From Clostridium_I sp963725425 (lineage in GTDB: Bacteria > Bacillota > Clostridia > Clostridiales > Clostridiaceae), in the NCBI GenBank assembly GCA_963725425.1, contig CAVRYJ010000021.1:19827-83826 (forward strand): DNA of 64,000 bases, written 5' to 3'. This document shows positions 27,536 to 38,200 of this stretch, piece by piece; within the stretch, counting starts at the first letter, position 1; each line of letters begins with the position of its first letter. A program made the translations under genes and the position numbers. The notes beneath the pieces were generated by a model. The model was not told the origin of the DNA. It searched no databases and was given only the letters and a program-made list of their open reading frames with translations.

Positions 27536-28324
27536 GTGCGACAAGAAGTGGCTAATTAGTAGTGTTTCGTGAAGAAAACTGCATTAGTTACTAAGCGTAT
27601 CCCCGCTCGAAACTGTACTCCGAGTAGTTGGTTTGTAGGTTGCATGAGAGATAAGTACCTAATTTATTGTTCTATGCAGGAGCAATACTGGGTTAGGGGG
27701 AAAATGGAAAGCATAAACGAAAGTTGAACCTTTGTAATCTTCGTTAATTACGATAAGCGTACTGCGGAGCAACAAGCTTAATATGGATAGGAAAGATTGT
27801 ATCGCATTCCAATCGTGCAGTAACCCATATATCCATCGGAGTATAGAAGGATACTTACCCATTTGAATCTACTATTAGCGGAACTTGGAAAACCCTTTGA
27901 GTTCCTCGTTAGAGGTAGGGTAATCGAAAGAAAACTACAATACCAGAGGGTAAAGGATTGTGGAGAAAGCGAATGCCAGTAGGACGAAAGTTCAGGGGAA
28001 AAGATAACCCACTGGATAGGGTTTGATAACTCACTCCAAAGAGGGCAGACTTCCACATGGTCCCCAACATGAAAGAAAACGGAAAGTAATGTCTTCGTAA
28101 AAGAGAAGTTTAGTTATGAAAACTGGTATTAATATCAGTCGGCTACTCCTCTGCAATATGAAAATATGTGAGGAAATTACACCAATGGATTTTTAATGCC
28201 AAACAAATTGGAATTCAAAAGCCAGATTGCTTGAGATAAATGGGGGCTTGAGCCGGATGTGTGGTAACACACAAGTCCGGTTCTTAGAGGGGAAAAGAGC
28301 CATAAGGCTCTCTACCTACTCGAC
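27536..28324 (+). mobile_element. ORF-less group II intron (789 nt)
   Basis: Starts with GTGCGACAAGAAG, the conserved bacterial group II 5' end, and ends CTACCTACTCGAC. Domain V is a perfect-length 34-base hairpin at 28250-28283 (GAGCCGGATGTG ... AAGTCCGGTTC), followed by a domain VI hairpin with AAGAGCC/GGCTCTC arms. The 700 bases before it are GC-richer than the neighbourhood and rich in paired segments, as expected for domains I-IV. No reverse transcriptase is encoded, so mobility and perhaps splicing would need a maturase from elsewhere. The only intron RT nearby is broken and belongs to a different intron. Confidence 0.85.
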
Positions 28325-28348
28325 AGTGTCTAGCAATGAAATTTTATG

Positions 28349-29133
28349 TCACGTTAACACACAACCACCATTCTTATAGGATCTAGGGGTCATATTAGTG
28401 ATTTTCTGAAAGTTTCTATTAAAAGAACGTATGCTAGAATAACCACACGTATAAGCTATGTCTGTAATTGTATCTTGTGTATTTTTTAGTAAATATAGTG
28501 AATAATTAATTCTATTTTGATTTACGAAATCAACAAATGATGATCCTAAAATATTGTTTAAATATTTTGAAAGATAAGTATAACTACAACAACATATATC
28601 AGAGACGGTTTTTAATGAAATATTTTTGGTGAAATTTTCTTGTATATAAGTAAGAGCTTTGTGTAATAGTTCGCAATCATTATTTACACTATCAACTAAT
28701 TTAGTATGCTTCATAAGTGCTGAACATATTAAATATAAACAAGCTTTCATCTCAAGAATATCTAAATTATCTTTGAAAATTTTGTCTAGAACTAGAGCAA
28801 CAGTATTTGCTGATAAATCAAATACTGGATTCTCTAAAATTTTACCGTCAATCATACTTTGAAAAAAATTAATATACTGAGGTGGAAATACGCAAATATT
28901 CGCATCAGAATATTTTTTGTTTTAATCGAATGAACCTCATAAGGCAATATTAATATGCAACTATTTTTTGGAACTTCAAAGGTTTTGTTATCAATTGAAA
29001 CTTCAATGTTTCCACAAGTAACATATATAAACTCGAAGCTGCGATGTAAATGTTTTGAATAATTAAGGCTGTGTGGATTATAGTAACAAAAGATATTGTT
29101 TTCACCAAAGTGATAAGCCTCGTATTTCAACAT
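28349..29133 (-). pseudogene. AraC-family regulator with a one-base frameshift
   Basis: The N-terminal half (29133 down) is a cupin-like AraC sensor domain (HFGENNIFCYYNPHSLNYSK, HLHRSFEFIYVTCG). The C-terminal half is the AraC DNA-binding domain (ISLKTVSDICCCSYTYLSKY, ITDIAYTCGYSSIRSFNRNF, MTPRSYK). The frame breaks at about 28923 in a run of A's: one more A would give a continuous KKYSDANICVFPPQYINFFQ bridging the two. The gene is either genuinely inactivated or carries a sequencing error. The start at 29133 follows GGAGG. It is divergent from the xylan operon at 29251 and is the likely local activator of it. Confidence 0.85.
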
Positions 29134-29166
29134 AATATACCTCCAAAAGGATAAATTTTGTCTACA

Positions 29167-29195
29167 ATTATATAAATAATTTCTTGTAAAGTCAA
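29167..29195 (-). promoter_or_regulatory. Sigma-A promoter for the AraC gene
   Basis: On the minus strand TTGACT (29195-29190) and TATAAT (29172-29167) are 17 bases apart, followed 30 bases later by GGAGG and the AraC start at 29133. The 117-bp gap to the GH3 gene must also hold the divergent promoter for the plus-strand operon, so the two are likely co-regulated. Confidence 0.75.
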
Positions 29196-29250
29196 CCTCC
29201 GATTGTATATCATTAAAGCAAGATAAAATATGAGTAAAAGAGGAGATATT

Positions 29251-31383
29251 ATGTGTAATAGTGAAAGAATAACTCATGAATATGCATTAGAAAAAGCAAA
29301 AGAATTAGTTTCTAAAATGACCATTGAAGAAAGAGCAGGGCAATTACTTTATAATGCACCAGCGATAAAGCATTTGAATATACCAAAGTATAATTGGTGG
29401 AATGAAGGTCTTCATGGTGTAGCAAGAGCAGGTACAGCAACAGTATTTCCTCAATCTATTGGACTAGCTGCTATTTTTGATGATGAACTTCTAGAGAAAA
29501 TAGCAAAAATTATAGCAACTGAAGGTCGTGCTAAGTATAATGAGAATTCTAAGAAAGGTGACAGAGATATTTATAAAGGGTTAACATATTGGTCTCCCAA
29601 TGTAAACATTGTCCGTGACCCAAGATGGGGACGAGGACATGAAACTTATGGAGAAGACCCATATTTAACTTCTAGATTAGGAGTGGCCTTTGTTAAAGGT
29701 TTACAAGGTGATGGAAAGTATTTAAAAATAGCAGCATGTGCTAAACACTTTGCAGTACACAGTGGACCAGAAAGTTTAAGGCATGAATTTAATGCTGTTG
29801 TAAGTAAAAAAGATTTATTTGAAACTTATTTACCAGCCTTTGAAGCTTGTGTTAAAGAGGCTGATGTTGAAGCTGTAATGGGAGCTTATAATCGTACGAA
29901 CCATGAACCTTGCTGTGGAAGTAAACTTTTGTTAAAGGATATTTTAAGAGGAAAATGGCAATTTAAAGGGCATGTAGTATCTGATTGCTTGGCTGTTGAA
30001 GACTTTCATTTAAATCATAAGGTTACAAAAACTGTTACTGAATCAGCAGCTCTTGCAATAAAAAATGGTTGCGATTTAAATTGTGGAAAAGTATATCTTG
30101 AAATGTTATCGGCACTTGAAGAAGGCCTTGTAACGGAAGAAGATATAACAATAGCTGCAGAAAGATTAATGGCAACAAGAATTAGATTAGGAATGTTAGA
30201 TGAAAACTGTGAATATAACAAAATACCTTATGAAATGAATGACTGCGAAGAACATCATGAAGTTTCATTAATGGCTTCAAGAAAATCTATAGTAATGCTA
30301 AGAAATAATGGATTACTTCCATTAGATAAAACTAAAATAAAATCTATTGGAGTTATTGGACCAAATTCAGATAGTGAATTAATGCTTAAGGGAAATTATT
30401 TTGGTACTGCTTCTAAGTACATTACAATACTAGAAGGAATTCATGAAGCTGTAGATGAAGAAGATATTAGAATATTTTATTCTGAAGGTTGCCATCTTTA
30501 TAAAGACAGAGTTTCAGATTTAGCAGAAGCAGATGATAGAATGGCTGAAGCAATTACCACCGCTGAACATAGTGATGTGGTTGTTCTTTGCTTAGGGTTT
30601 GATTCCTCAATTGAAGGAGAGCAAGGAGATGCTAGTAACAGTGATGGTGCAGGAGATAAATTAAACTTAAATTTACCAGGAAAGCAGCAAGAACTGCTTG
30701 AAAAAGTAATTGCAACTGGCAAACATGTCATAGTAGTACTTGGATGTGGAAGTGCATTGACCCTGCAAGGACAAGAAGAAAATTGTGATGCTATTTTAGA
30801 TGCATGGTATCCAGGTAGTTATGGTGGTAGAGCTGTAGCTGATATATTATTTGGAAAATGTTCACCAAGTGGTAAATTACCTGTAACTTTCTATAAAACT
30901 GTTGAGGAACTACCTGAATTCACTGATTATTCTATGAAAGGCAGAACTTATCGTTATATGAAGAATGAAAGTCTATATCCATTTGGTTATGGTTTAACTT
31001 ATTCACATGTTGAATTATCTGATTTAGCAGTATCTGATATTATTAAAGATTTTCATGGTGTTAATGTAAGCCTTAAAATCACTAATACAGGTAATTATGA
31101 TATAGAGGAAGTAGTTCAATGTTATGTAAAGGATCTTGAGTCACAATTTGCAGTAGATAATTATAGTTTATCAGCATTTAAACGTGTTGAACTTAAAAAG
31201 GGTGAAAGTAAAACAGTATCAATTAAAATAGATAGAAAATCCTTTGAAGTTGTAAATGATGAAGGTGAAAGAATCCTTGATAGCAAGAAGTTTAAGCTAT
31301 TTGCTAGTATATCACAACCAGATAGTAGAAGCACCAAACTTACAGGGATCATTCCATTAGAGGCTAATATTCAATTACTATAA
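29251..31383 (+). CDS. GH3 beta-xylosidase
   Basis: 710 residues of GH3, in the subgroup of beta-D-xylosidases: YNWWNEGLHGVARAG near the N-terminus, TYWSPNVNIVRDPRWGRGHE with GEDPYL, KHFAVHSGPE and nucleophile Asp245 in HVVSDCLAV. The alpha/beta sandwich and C-terminal FnIII-like domain follow. WSPNVNI(V/F)RDPRWGRG is typical of xylan-active GH3 enzymes. No signal peptide, so it acts on imported xylo-oligosaccharides. The start at 29251 sits behind AAAGAGGAGATATT; an ATG at 29230 lies before that site. It is first in a plus-strand operon, 20 bases before GH67. Confidence 0.92.
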   Translation: MCNSERITHEYALEKAKELVSKMTIEERAGQLLYNAPAIKHLNIPKYNWWNEGLHGVARAGTATVFPQSIGLAAIFDDELLEKIAKIIATEGRAKYNENSKKGDRDIYKGLTYWSPNVNIVRDPRWGRGHETYGEDPYLTSRLGVAFVKGLQGDGKYLKIAACAKHFAVHSGPESLRHEFNAVVSKKDLFETYLPAFEACVKEADVEAVMGAYNRTNHEPCCGSKLLLKDILRGKWQFKGHVVSDCLAVEDFHLNHKVTKTVTESAALAIKNGCDLNCGKVYLEMLSALEEGLVTEEDITIAAERLMATRIRLGMLDENCEYNKIPYEMNDCEEHHEVSLMASRKSIVMLRNNGLLPLDKTKIKSIGVIGPNSDSELMLKGNYFGTASKYITILEGIHEAVDEEDIRIFYSEGCHLYKDRVSDLAEADDRMAEAITTAEHSDVVVLCLGFDSSIEGEQGDASNSDGAGDKLNLNLPGKQQELLEKVIATGKHVIVVLGCGSALTLQGQEENCDAILDAWYPGSYGGRAVADILFGKCSPSGKLPVTFYKTVEELPEFTDYSMKGRTYRYMKNESLYPFGYGLTYSHVELSDLAVSDIIKDFHGVNVSLKITNTGNYDIEEVVQCYVKDLESQFAVDNYSLSAFKRVELKKGESKTVSIKIDRKSFEVVNDEGERILDSKKFKLFASISQPDSRSTKLTGIIPLEANIQLL

Positions 31384-31402
31384 TGCACTAGGAGATATTA
31401 AA

Positions 31403-33523
31403 ATGATAGATAAAAAAAGAAAATTGTATTCTTGTTGGCTAAGCCATAGTAATATTAAAAATAGTAGGTATAAAGAATATCTTGAAAATATCTTTGTTTC
31501 TTATAAAAGTGAAATTATAGATTCTGCCTTATCTGAACTTAAAAGAGCATTAAAACAAATAAGTGATATTAAAAAGCTGAGAGTAATTAATAAAAGTGAA
31601 ATGGACATTAAAGAGGTTAAATATATAAAACTCTCCCAAACCCAAGATGAAAGCTTAATTAATGATGGATATAAAATAAAATATGATATAACTAATGGGG
31701 CAAATGAATGTATAAGTGTTTCAGCTAAGAATGACAATGGTATTCTTTATGGAGTATTTGCATTACTACGTTTATTTGAGCAAAATAAGCAGATTGAAGG
31801 TATAGAAATCATAGAAAATCCAAAGAAAAATATTAGGATGATAGATCATTGGGATAATATCGATGGAACTGTTGAGCGTGGGTTTGCAGGTGTTTCTATA
31901 TTATTTGAGAGTAGACGAAACAAAGATATTATGAATGAAATTATGAATACAATAGGTGGGATAGCAGCAACTAATGAATCACTAAGAAAAGCATTTAATG
32001 ATGAATATGAAGTAGCTTCGGATTTAGATAGGATAAATGATTATGCAAGAATGCTTTCTTCCATTGGAATTAATGGAGTAATTATTAATAATACTAATGT
32101 TCATGAAGCAGAAACTTATTTAATAGATGACAAGATTAACATTGTAAAAACTATTAGTGATGTGTTTAACAAATGGGGAATTAAAACTTATTTGAGTATA
32201 AATTTTGCATCACCAATTACCTTAAAGGGTTTAGAAACTTCTGATCCTTTAGATGATAAGGTAAAAGAATGGTGGAAGAAAAAAGTTCAATATGTATATA
32301 GCGTAATTCCAAACCTAGGTGGGTTTATGGTAAAGGCTGATTCAGAGGGTAGACCAGGACCATTTACTTATGGACGTAATCATGCAGATGGAGCAAATAT
32401 GATTGCTAGTGCACTCTTGCCATATGGGGGGATATTAATATGGAGGTGCTTTGTATATAACTGCAGGCAGGATTGGAGAGATTATTCAATAGATAGAGCT
32501 AAGGCCGCATATGACTGCTTTATGCCTTTAGATGGACAATTTTCAGATAATGTATATTTGCAAATTAAAAATGGACCAGTGGACTTCCAAGTTAGGGAAC
32601 CAATATCTCCTCTATTTGGAGCAATGGATAAGACTAATAAATTAATGGAACTTCAAATAACTCAAGAATACACAGGGCAGCAAAAGCATGTATGCTTTTT
32701 AATCCCTTGGTGGAAAGAGATATTAAGCTCTCCAACCTTTGCAAAAGGCAATAAGGAAGAAAGTAAGCAAAGTGAAAGCAATGTAGCTAAAAGAATTAAT
32801 GGAATTGCAGCAATAGTAAATGTAGGTAATGATGAGAATTGGACAGGACATTTTTTGGCTCAAGCAAATCTTTATGGATATGGACGACTTGCTTGGAATA
32901 GCGAAATTACAAGTGAACGAATTGTAGAAGAATGGATTAACCTTACTTTTGGAGATAACCCAATAGTTATGAAAAATGTAAAGGAAATATTAATGAATTC
33001 TTGGCAGGCCTATGAAAAATATACAGCACCACTGGGCATCGGTTGGATGGTGGTAGCAGAACAGCATTATGGGCCAGATGTAGATGGATATGAGTTTTCA
33101 CCTTGGGGAACATACAATAGAGCAGATTGCAGGGGAATTGGAATTGATCGTACTCTAGAGAGTGGAACAGGATATGTAGGACAATATAATGAACCACTTA
33201 AAAGTAAATATAATAACTTAGAAACGTGTCCAGATGAACTGCTATTGTTTTTTCACCATGTTCCTTATACCCATGTATTGAAATCAGGTAAAACTGTAAT
33301 TCAGCATATTTATGATACACATTTTGAAGGTTTTGAAGCAGTAGAGGAATTTATTAATAAGTGGAAGCAGCTAGAAGGTATTGTAGATAAAGATGTGTAT
33401 TATCAAGTACTTCAACGATTTAATTTACAATTAGATAGTGCTAGAGACTGGAGGGATCAAGTCAATACGTATTTTTATAGAATGTGTGGAATAGAGGATG
33501 AGAAGGGAAGAAAAATATACTAG
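31403..33523 (+). CDS. aguA: GH67 alpha-glucuronidase
   Basis: 706 residues, the normal length of GH67 alpha-glucuronidases, which remove 4-O-methylglucuronic acid from the non-reducing end of aldouronic xylo-oligosaccharides. Hallmarks are RMIDHWDNIDGTVERGFAG in the barrel, GFMVKADSEGRPGPFTYGR with the catalytic Glu, and IKNGPVDFQVREP with the Asp and Glu of the inverting pair. The C-terminal helical domain (LGIGWMVVAEQHYGP) follows. Cytoplasmic, no export signal. An AGGAGATATTAAA site precedes the ATG. It pairs with the GH3 upstream and GH43 downstream, and with the GH115 module, which attacks internal glucuronyl branches that GH67 cannot. Confidence 0.95.
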   Translation: MIDKKRKLYSCWLSHSNIKNSRYKEYLENIFVSYKSEIIDSALSELKRALKQISDIKKLRVINKSEMDIKEVKYIKLSQTQDESLINDGYKIKYDITNGANECISVSAKNDNGILYGVFALLRLFEQNKQIEGIEIIENPKKNIRMIDHWDNIDGTVERGFAGVSILFESRRNKDIMNEIMNTIGGIAATNESLRKAFNDEYEVASDLDRINDYARMLSSIGINGVIINNTNVHEAETYLIDDKINIVKTISDVFNKWGIKTYLSINFASPITLKGLETSDPLDDKVKEWWKKKVQYVYSVIPNLGGFMVKADSEGRPGPFTYGRNHADGANMIASALLPYGGILIWRCFVYNCRQDWRDYSIDRAKAAYDCFMPLDGQFSDNVYLQIKNGPVDFQVREPISPLFGAMDKTNKLMELQITQEYTGQQKHVCFLIPWWKEILSSPTFAKGNKEESKQSESNVAKRINGIAAIVNVGNDENWTGHFLAQANLYGYGRLAWNSEITSERIVEEWINLTFGDNPIVMKNVKEILMNSWQAYEKYTAPLGIGWMVVAEQHYGPDVDGYEFSPWGTYNRADCRGIGIDRTLESGTGYVGQYNEPLKSKYNNLETCPDELLLFFHHVPYTHVLKSGKTVIQHIYDTHFEGFEAVEEFINKWKQLEGIVDKDVYYQVLQRFNLQLDSARDWRDQVNTYFYRMCGIEDEKGRKIY

Positions 33524-33615
33524 GGCGGCATTTCTATGGAAATGAAAAACAGCAATTTATATCTATGCTGATAACGATTATATGATGAAAATTACAAAAT
33601 AGAGGAGAGAGAATT

Positions 33616-35163
33616 ATGAAAAGTTTTAAGAATCCAATACTTCCGGGGTTTTATCCAGATCCGTCCATTTGCAGAGTTAAGGAAGACTACTATTTAGTTA
33701 CTTCATCCTTTGCTTATTATCCAGGGGTACCAATTTTTCACAGTAAGGATCTTGTAAATTGGAGACAAATCGGACATGTTCTTGATAGACCATCTCAGCT
33801 TCCACTAGATGGACAAGAACAATCAGCTGGTATTTTTGCACCGACAATTAGATATAATGCTGGTGTTTTTTACATGATAACAACAAATATTGGAGCAGGA
33901 GGAAACTTTATAGTCACTGCAACAAATCCTGAGGGACCATGGTCAGAACCTTATTATTTAAATGCCCCAGGCATTGATCCATCTTTGTTTTTTGATGATG
34001 ATGGTAAAGCCTATTATACAGGAACTAGACCAGCGCCAGAAGGTGAAAAGTATAGTGGTAATTGGGAAATATGGCTTCAAGAACTTGATTTGCAAACTAT
34101 GAAATTAATTGGCCAGTCTTTTGGACTATGGAGAGGAGCCTTAAGAGAAGCTATTTGGCCTGAGGGACCTCATGTTTATAAAATTAATGGAATGTATTAT
34201 CTTATGATTTCTGAAGGAGGCACGGGTCCTCAGCATGCAGTTTCAATAGCACGTAGCAGTGTGGTCAATGGAAATTACATTGGAAATCCTGGAAACCCAA
34301 TACTAACCCACAGACATTTAGGAAAAGATTATCCCATTGTAAATGTTGGACATTGTGATTTTGTGGAAACTCAAAATGGAGAATGGTGGATAGTAGCACT
34401 GGCATCACGTATTTATGGTGGATATTATCGTAATCTAGGAAGAGAAACCTATCTGGTTCCAGTCACATGGGAGGATGGTTGGCCTGTGATGAGCCCAGGA
34501 ACTGGAAAAGTAGAAGAGACTTATGCTATGCCTAATTTACCAGAAAGCAAAGTTTCTATTCCTTTAGAGTGTGATGATTTTAATGAAACTGTTCTTGATT
34601 TCAAATGGAATTTTTTACGTACACCAAGAGAAGAATTCTTTAGCCTATGTGATCGTGAAGGCTATTTGAGCTTAAATCTTAGACCGAAGAGAATAACGGA
34701 GCTAGAAAACCCCAGCTTTATTGGGAGAAGGCAACAACATATAAACTTTTCAGCTAGTACTTTAATGGAATTTAGTCCATTAAATGAAAATGAAGTAGCG
34801 GGTATTGTATTATTGCAAAGCAACGCTTTTAACTTTAGGTTTATTTATACTAAAAGTGGTGATAAAACAGTAATGAGATTAATTAAATGCACAGCTGGAA
34901 AAGAGGAGATACTTCAGGAACAAGCTGTGTGTTCAGAAAAACTATATCTAAAGGTTGAAGCATATGGTCAGAATTATAGTTTCTACTATGGAGAAAGATT
35001 AGATCTATATAATATTTTAATAAAAAATGTAGATGGCAGAATCTTAAGCACTGATGTTGCTGGAGGTTTCGTTGGGACGGAGATAGGACTATATGCAAGT
35101 TCAAATGGTATAAATAGTGATAATAAGGCTTTCTTTGATTGGTTTAAATATACAGAATTATAA
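33616..35163 (+). CDS. GH43 beta-xylosidase
   Basis: 515 residues: beta-propeller plus C-terminal beta-sandwich of the GH43_11/12 group, homologous to the gene at 21111. Catalytic residues lie in GFYPDPSICR (base Asp), APGIDPSLFFDDDG (Asp) and WPEGPHVYK (acid Glu). No signal peptide. It should release xylose from beta-1,4-xylo-oligosaccharides, possibly with arabinofuranosidase side activity. The AGAGGAGAGAGAATT site precedes ATG. It lies 92 bases after GH67 in the same operon. Its last 123 bases (35041-35163) recur as a decayed copy at 52205-52326, a sign of past duplication of this part of the cluster. Confidence 0.92.
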   Translation: MKSFKNPILPGFYPDPSICRVKEDYYLVTSSFAYYPGVPIFHSKDLVNWRQIGHVLDRPSQLPLDGQEQSAGIFAPTIRYNAGVFYMITTNIGAGGNFIVTATNPEGPWSEPYYLNAPGIDPSLFFDDDGKAYYTGTRPAPEGEKYSGNWEIWLQELDLQTMKLIGQSFGLWRGALREAIWPEGPHVYKINGMYYLMISEGGTGPQHAVSIARSSVVNGNYIGNPGNPILTHRHLGKDYPIVNVGHCDFVETQNGEWWIVALASRIYGGYYRNLGRETYLVPVTWEDGWPVMSPGTGKVEETYAMPNLPESKVSIPLECDDFNETVLDFKWNFLRTPREEFFSLCDREGYLSLNLRPKRITELENPSFIGRRQQHINFSASTLMEFSPLNENEVAGIVLLQSNAFNFRFIYTKSGDKTVMRLIKCTAGKEEILQEQAVCSEKLYLKVEAYGQNYSFYYGERLDLYNILIKNVDGRILSTDVAGGFVGTEIGLYASSNGINSDNKAFFDWFKYTEL

Positions 35164-35286
35164 GTTAAATTATTTAGGATGAGAGGTTTCTATAATGAAA
35201 CATAAAAATCTAATGCTGAGGCTACAACCAAATTTTAGAAAATAAAATGGCTGAAATATGAATAATGATTGGAGTATTTGATTAAT

Positions 35287-38200
35287 ATGAAATTTATTAT
35301 TACAGCAAGAAATAAAGAACAGGAGAGCACTGATTATCTTATGCTAAAAGAGCAGGGATTAAGTGAAACTATAGAAATATCTAGTGGAAATGGTAGCCCT
35401 AAGAACCCATTTCAGTCAAAAGTGTGTATTCATAACGAAAATGAAACAACGTGGTCTGGCGTAATTCATGTAGAACTGCCATTTGACAAAACAAATCCAC
35501 GTTATTTCTTGCCTGCATTTATGTATGGTAGAAATCGTGGTGAGTGTCCTCAGAATGTTCCAAATGAATTTCCAAGGCTGAGAGAGGAGGTAAAGCGACC
35601 TTCCGCACCTTGTTGGATGGTAAGAAGTGACAGGTTATCACATCCAGTAGCACTTGTATATGATACTGGTAAAATATATGGACTTTGTGCAAGTCCATAT
35701 TTTATAATCAATCATGGATTGAAACAGCAATGGAAGCCTGAAATGGAAGCTGAGTTTTATCAATATGCAGGATATACATGTTCACTATCTAAAGGAACTG
35801 TAGGCTATACCCTAGGTTATGAAAATGCACCATGGCTGTTTATCCAGTCGCATGATGTTAGGAATAGATCTCCACTTAGTGACAATTGTTTCGAACTCGA
35901 AGCTGGAGAAACTGTTGAATTTACATTGGATTTATATGAATTCGATGCTAAAACGGAACTGGATATAAATGCTGTAATTGAAGAAGTTTATTACCGTTAT
36001 CATCAGAGTCCAAGAAAGGCAAGTGATATAAAAACAACAGTTACAGACTTAGCACAGGCCGTATATCAGGATGCATGGCTTCCGGAAGATCTCAGCTATT
36101 CCGGTCAGGTTTTTGAGGATAAGAATAATGGAGGATATATATACAATAAAATCATATCAATCAGTTGGACTAACGGATTGTCAGTAGCAACTCCTATGTT
36201 AATGGCAGCTTTGCGTCTCGGCAATGAATCCATGCGTCAACAGGCACTGTCTTGCATTACAAATATTATAGAACATTCTCTGAATCCTTCCACAGGGATG
36301 CCCTATGAGGCTTATAGCGATGGAAAATGGAGTACACATGGATGGTGGTTCGACGGGATGCATACACCAGGCCATAGTGCCTACTTGATTGGACAGTCAC
36401 TATTTTATATCTTGAAGGCTTATGATTATGAAATGAGATTTAAAAATTACCATCATGAGGACTGGCTAGCATTTGTGAAAGCGATTCTTATGAAAATTGA
36501 GAAAACAAAAAATACTGATGATGAATATCCTTTTGTCTTATCAGAGAAAACCGGTGCAGGCATTGAATACGATGCATTTAGCGGTACATGGTGCATGGCT
36601 GCATTGGCTTATTATTGCTATCTTACCGGTGATAAAACACACATGTATAGTCTAAAACAAAGTGAAAAACATTATTATGAAACATATATTAAGCATATGG
36701 AATGTTATGGGGGACCGCTGGATACGGATAAGGCTACCGATTCTGAAGGAATCTTAGCATACATAAAAGCTATCAGATTTCTACATGCTCTAACAAGTGA
36801 AGAACAGTATTTGAAACATATGAAAGATGCAATATCCTATGAGTTTTCTTTTAAGTTTTCCTATAATTCTCCTATTAAGGTGCCACCTCTGAGCAAAATT
36901 GGCTGGTCAAGTTGTGGAGGAAGTGTGACATCAATAGCTAATCCACATATTCATCCAATGTCAAGTAATCTTGTTGACGAATTGCTTTATTTTGTGAAAA
37001 ATAGCGGAGATAAATATGTTAAAGACCGTATGATGGATACAATTGGCTGGGGATGTCAAACATACAACAGATATGATAAGGAATACGATTATGGTAAAAA
37101 AGGTTGGATGTCTGAACGTTTCTGTTATTCTCAGGGTCTAGTATCTGAAAAAAATAGTGATGGTTCTCTTGCAAGCACATGGTTTTGCTTGATGCCATGG
37201 GCAAGTGGATCTATTATAGATGGTTTGGCTGGGGATTATTGGGACAAGTGTAGGGAATCAAATATGACACTTGTGACAGCAGGAAAAGCTGCTACTATAT
37301 ATGTAGATTCGAAAGGGAAGGATTACGAGGGATTAAACCTAGTGGTAAAGTCTTTTGCAAAAGATATTAATATGGTTACAGGAATAACTCCAGAAATTTC
37401 AACGGATATAAAAAAGTTAAAGGGGACAGTAGTGATTGCTGGGTCTATTGGAAATAACGATTTAATTGATTATTTAAGTGCAGAAGGCATAATAAATGTA
37501 TCTGCTATTAAAAATAAACGAGAATGTTATAAGATACAGGTTGTTGAAAATCCTGTTGCAGGGATAGATAAGGCTATTCTTGTTGTGGGAAGTGATAAGA
37601 GGGGAACGATTTATGGTATTTATCATATTTCAGAATTAATTGGAGTAAGTCCATGGGTTTACTTCGGAGATGTTGTACCTATAAGACAATCAGAATTGAT
37701 AATTTCAGAAAACAAGTTAAATACAACCTCCAAGGAACCATCTGTAAAATACAGAGGTTTTTTCTTAAATGATGAGTGGCCATCATTGGGAAGCTGGGCG
37801 ACTGTCAAGTTTGGAGATTTTAATGAAGAATTTTATGATAAAGTATTTCAATTGATTCTGAGATTAAAAGGGAATTTTTTATGGCCCGCTATGTGGAGTG
37901 CTGTTTTCAGTGAAAACGGTAAAAGTAGTTCAATAGCTAATGCAAAACTTGCTAATGCATATGGTATTGTGATGGGCACATCTCATCATGAACCAATGTT
38001 TCGTGCAGGTGAAGAATGGAAAAAAATAAACAATCAGTATGGGACAAACAAAGCATGGGATTTTTCTACCAACGCTGAGGCGATAACCAAATTCTGGGAA
38101 GATGGTTTATTGCGTAATAAGGACTTTGAAAGTCTGATTACCTTAGGTATGAGAGGAGAGCAAGACTCTGCATTAAATGGATCTGAACAGGAAAACATTG

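Noticed and set aside
27659..28056. Minus-strand open frames inside 27.6-28.1 kb
   Set aside because: They lie within the group II intron RNA on the opposite strand and have no family resemblance.
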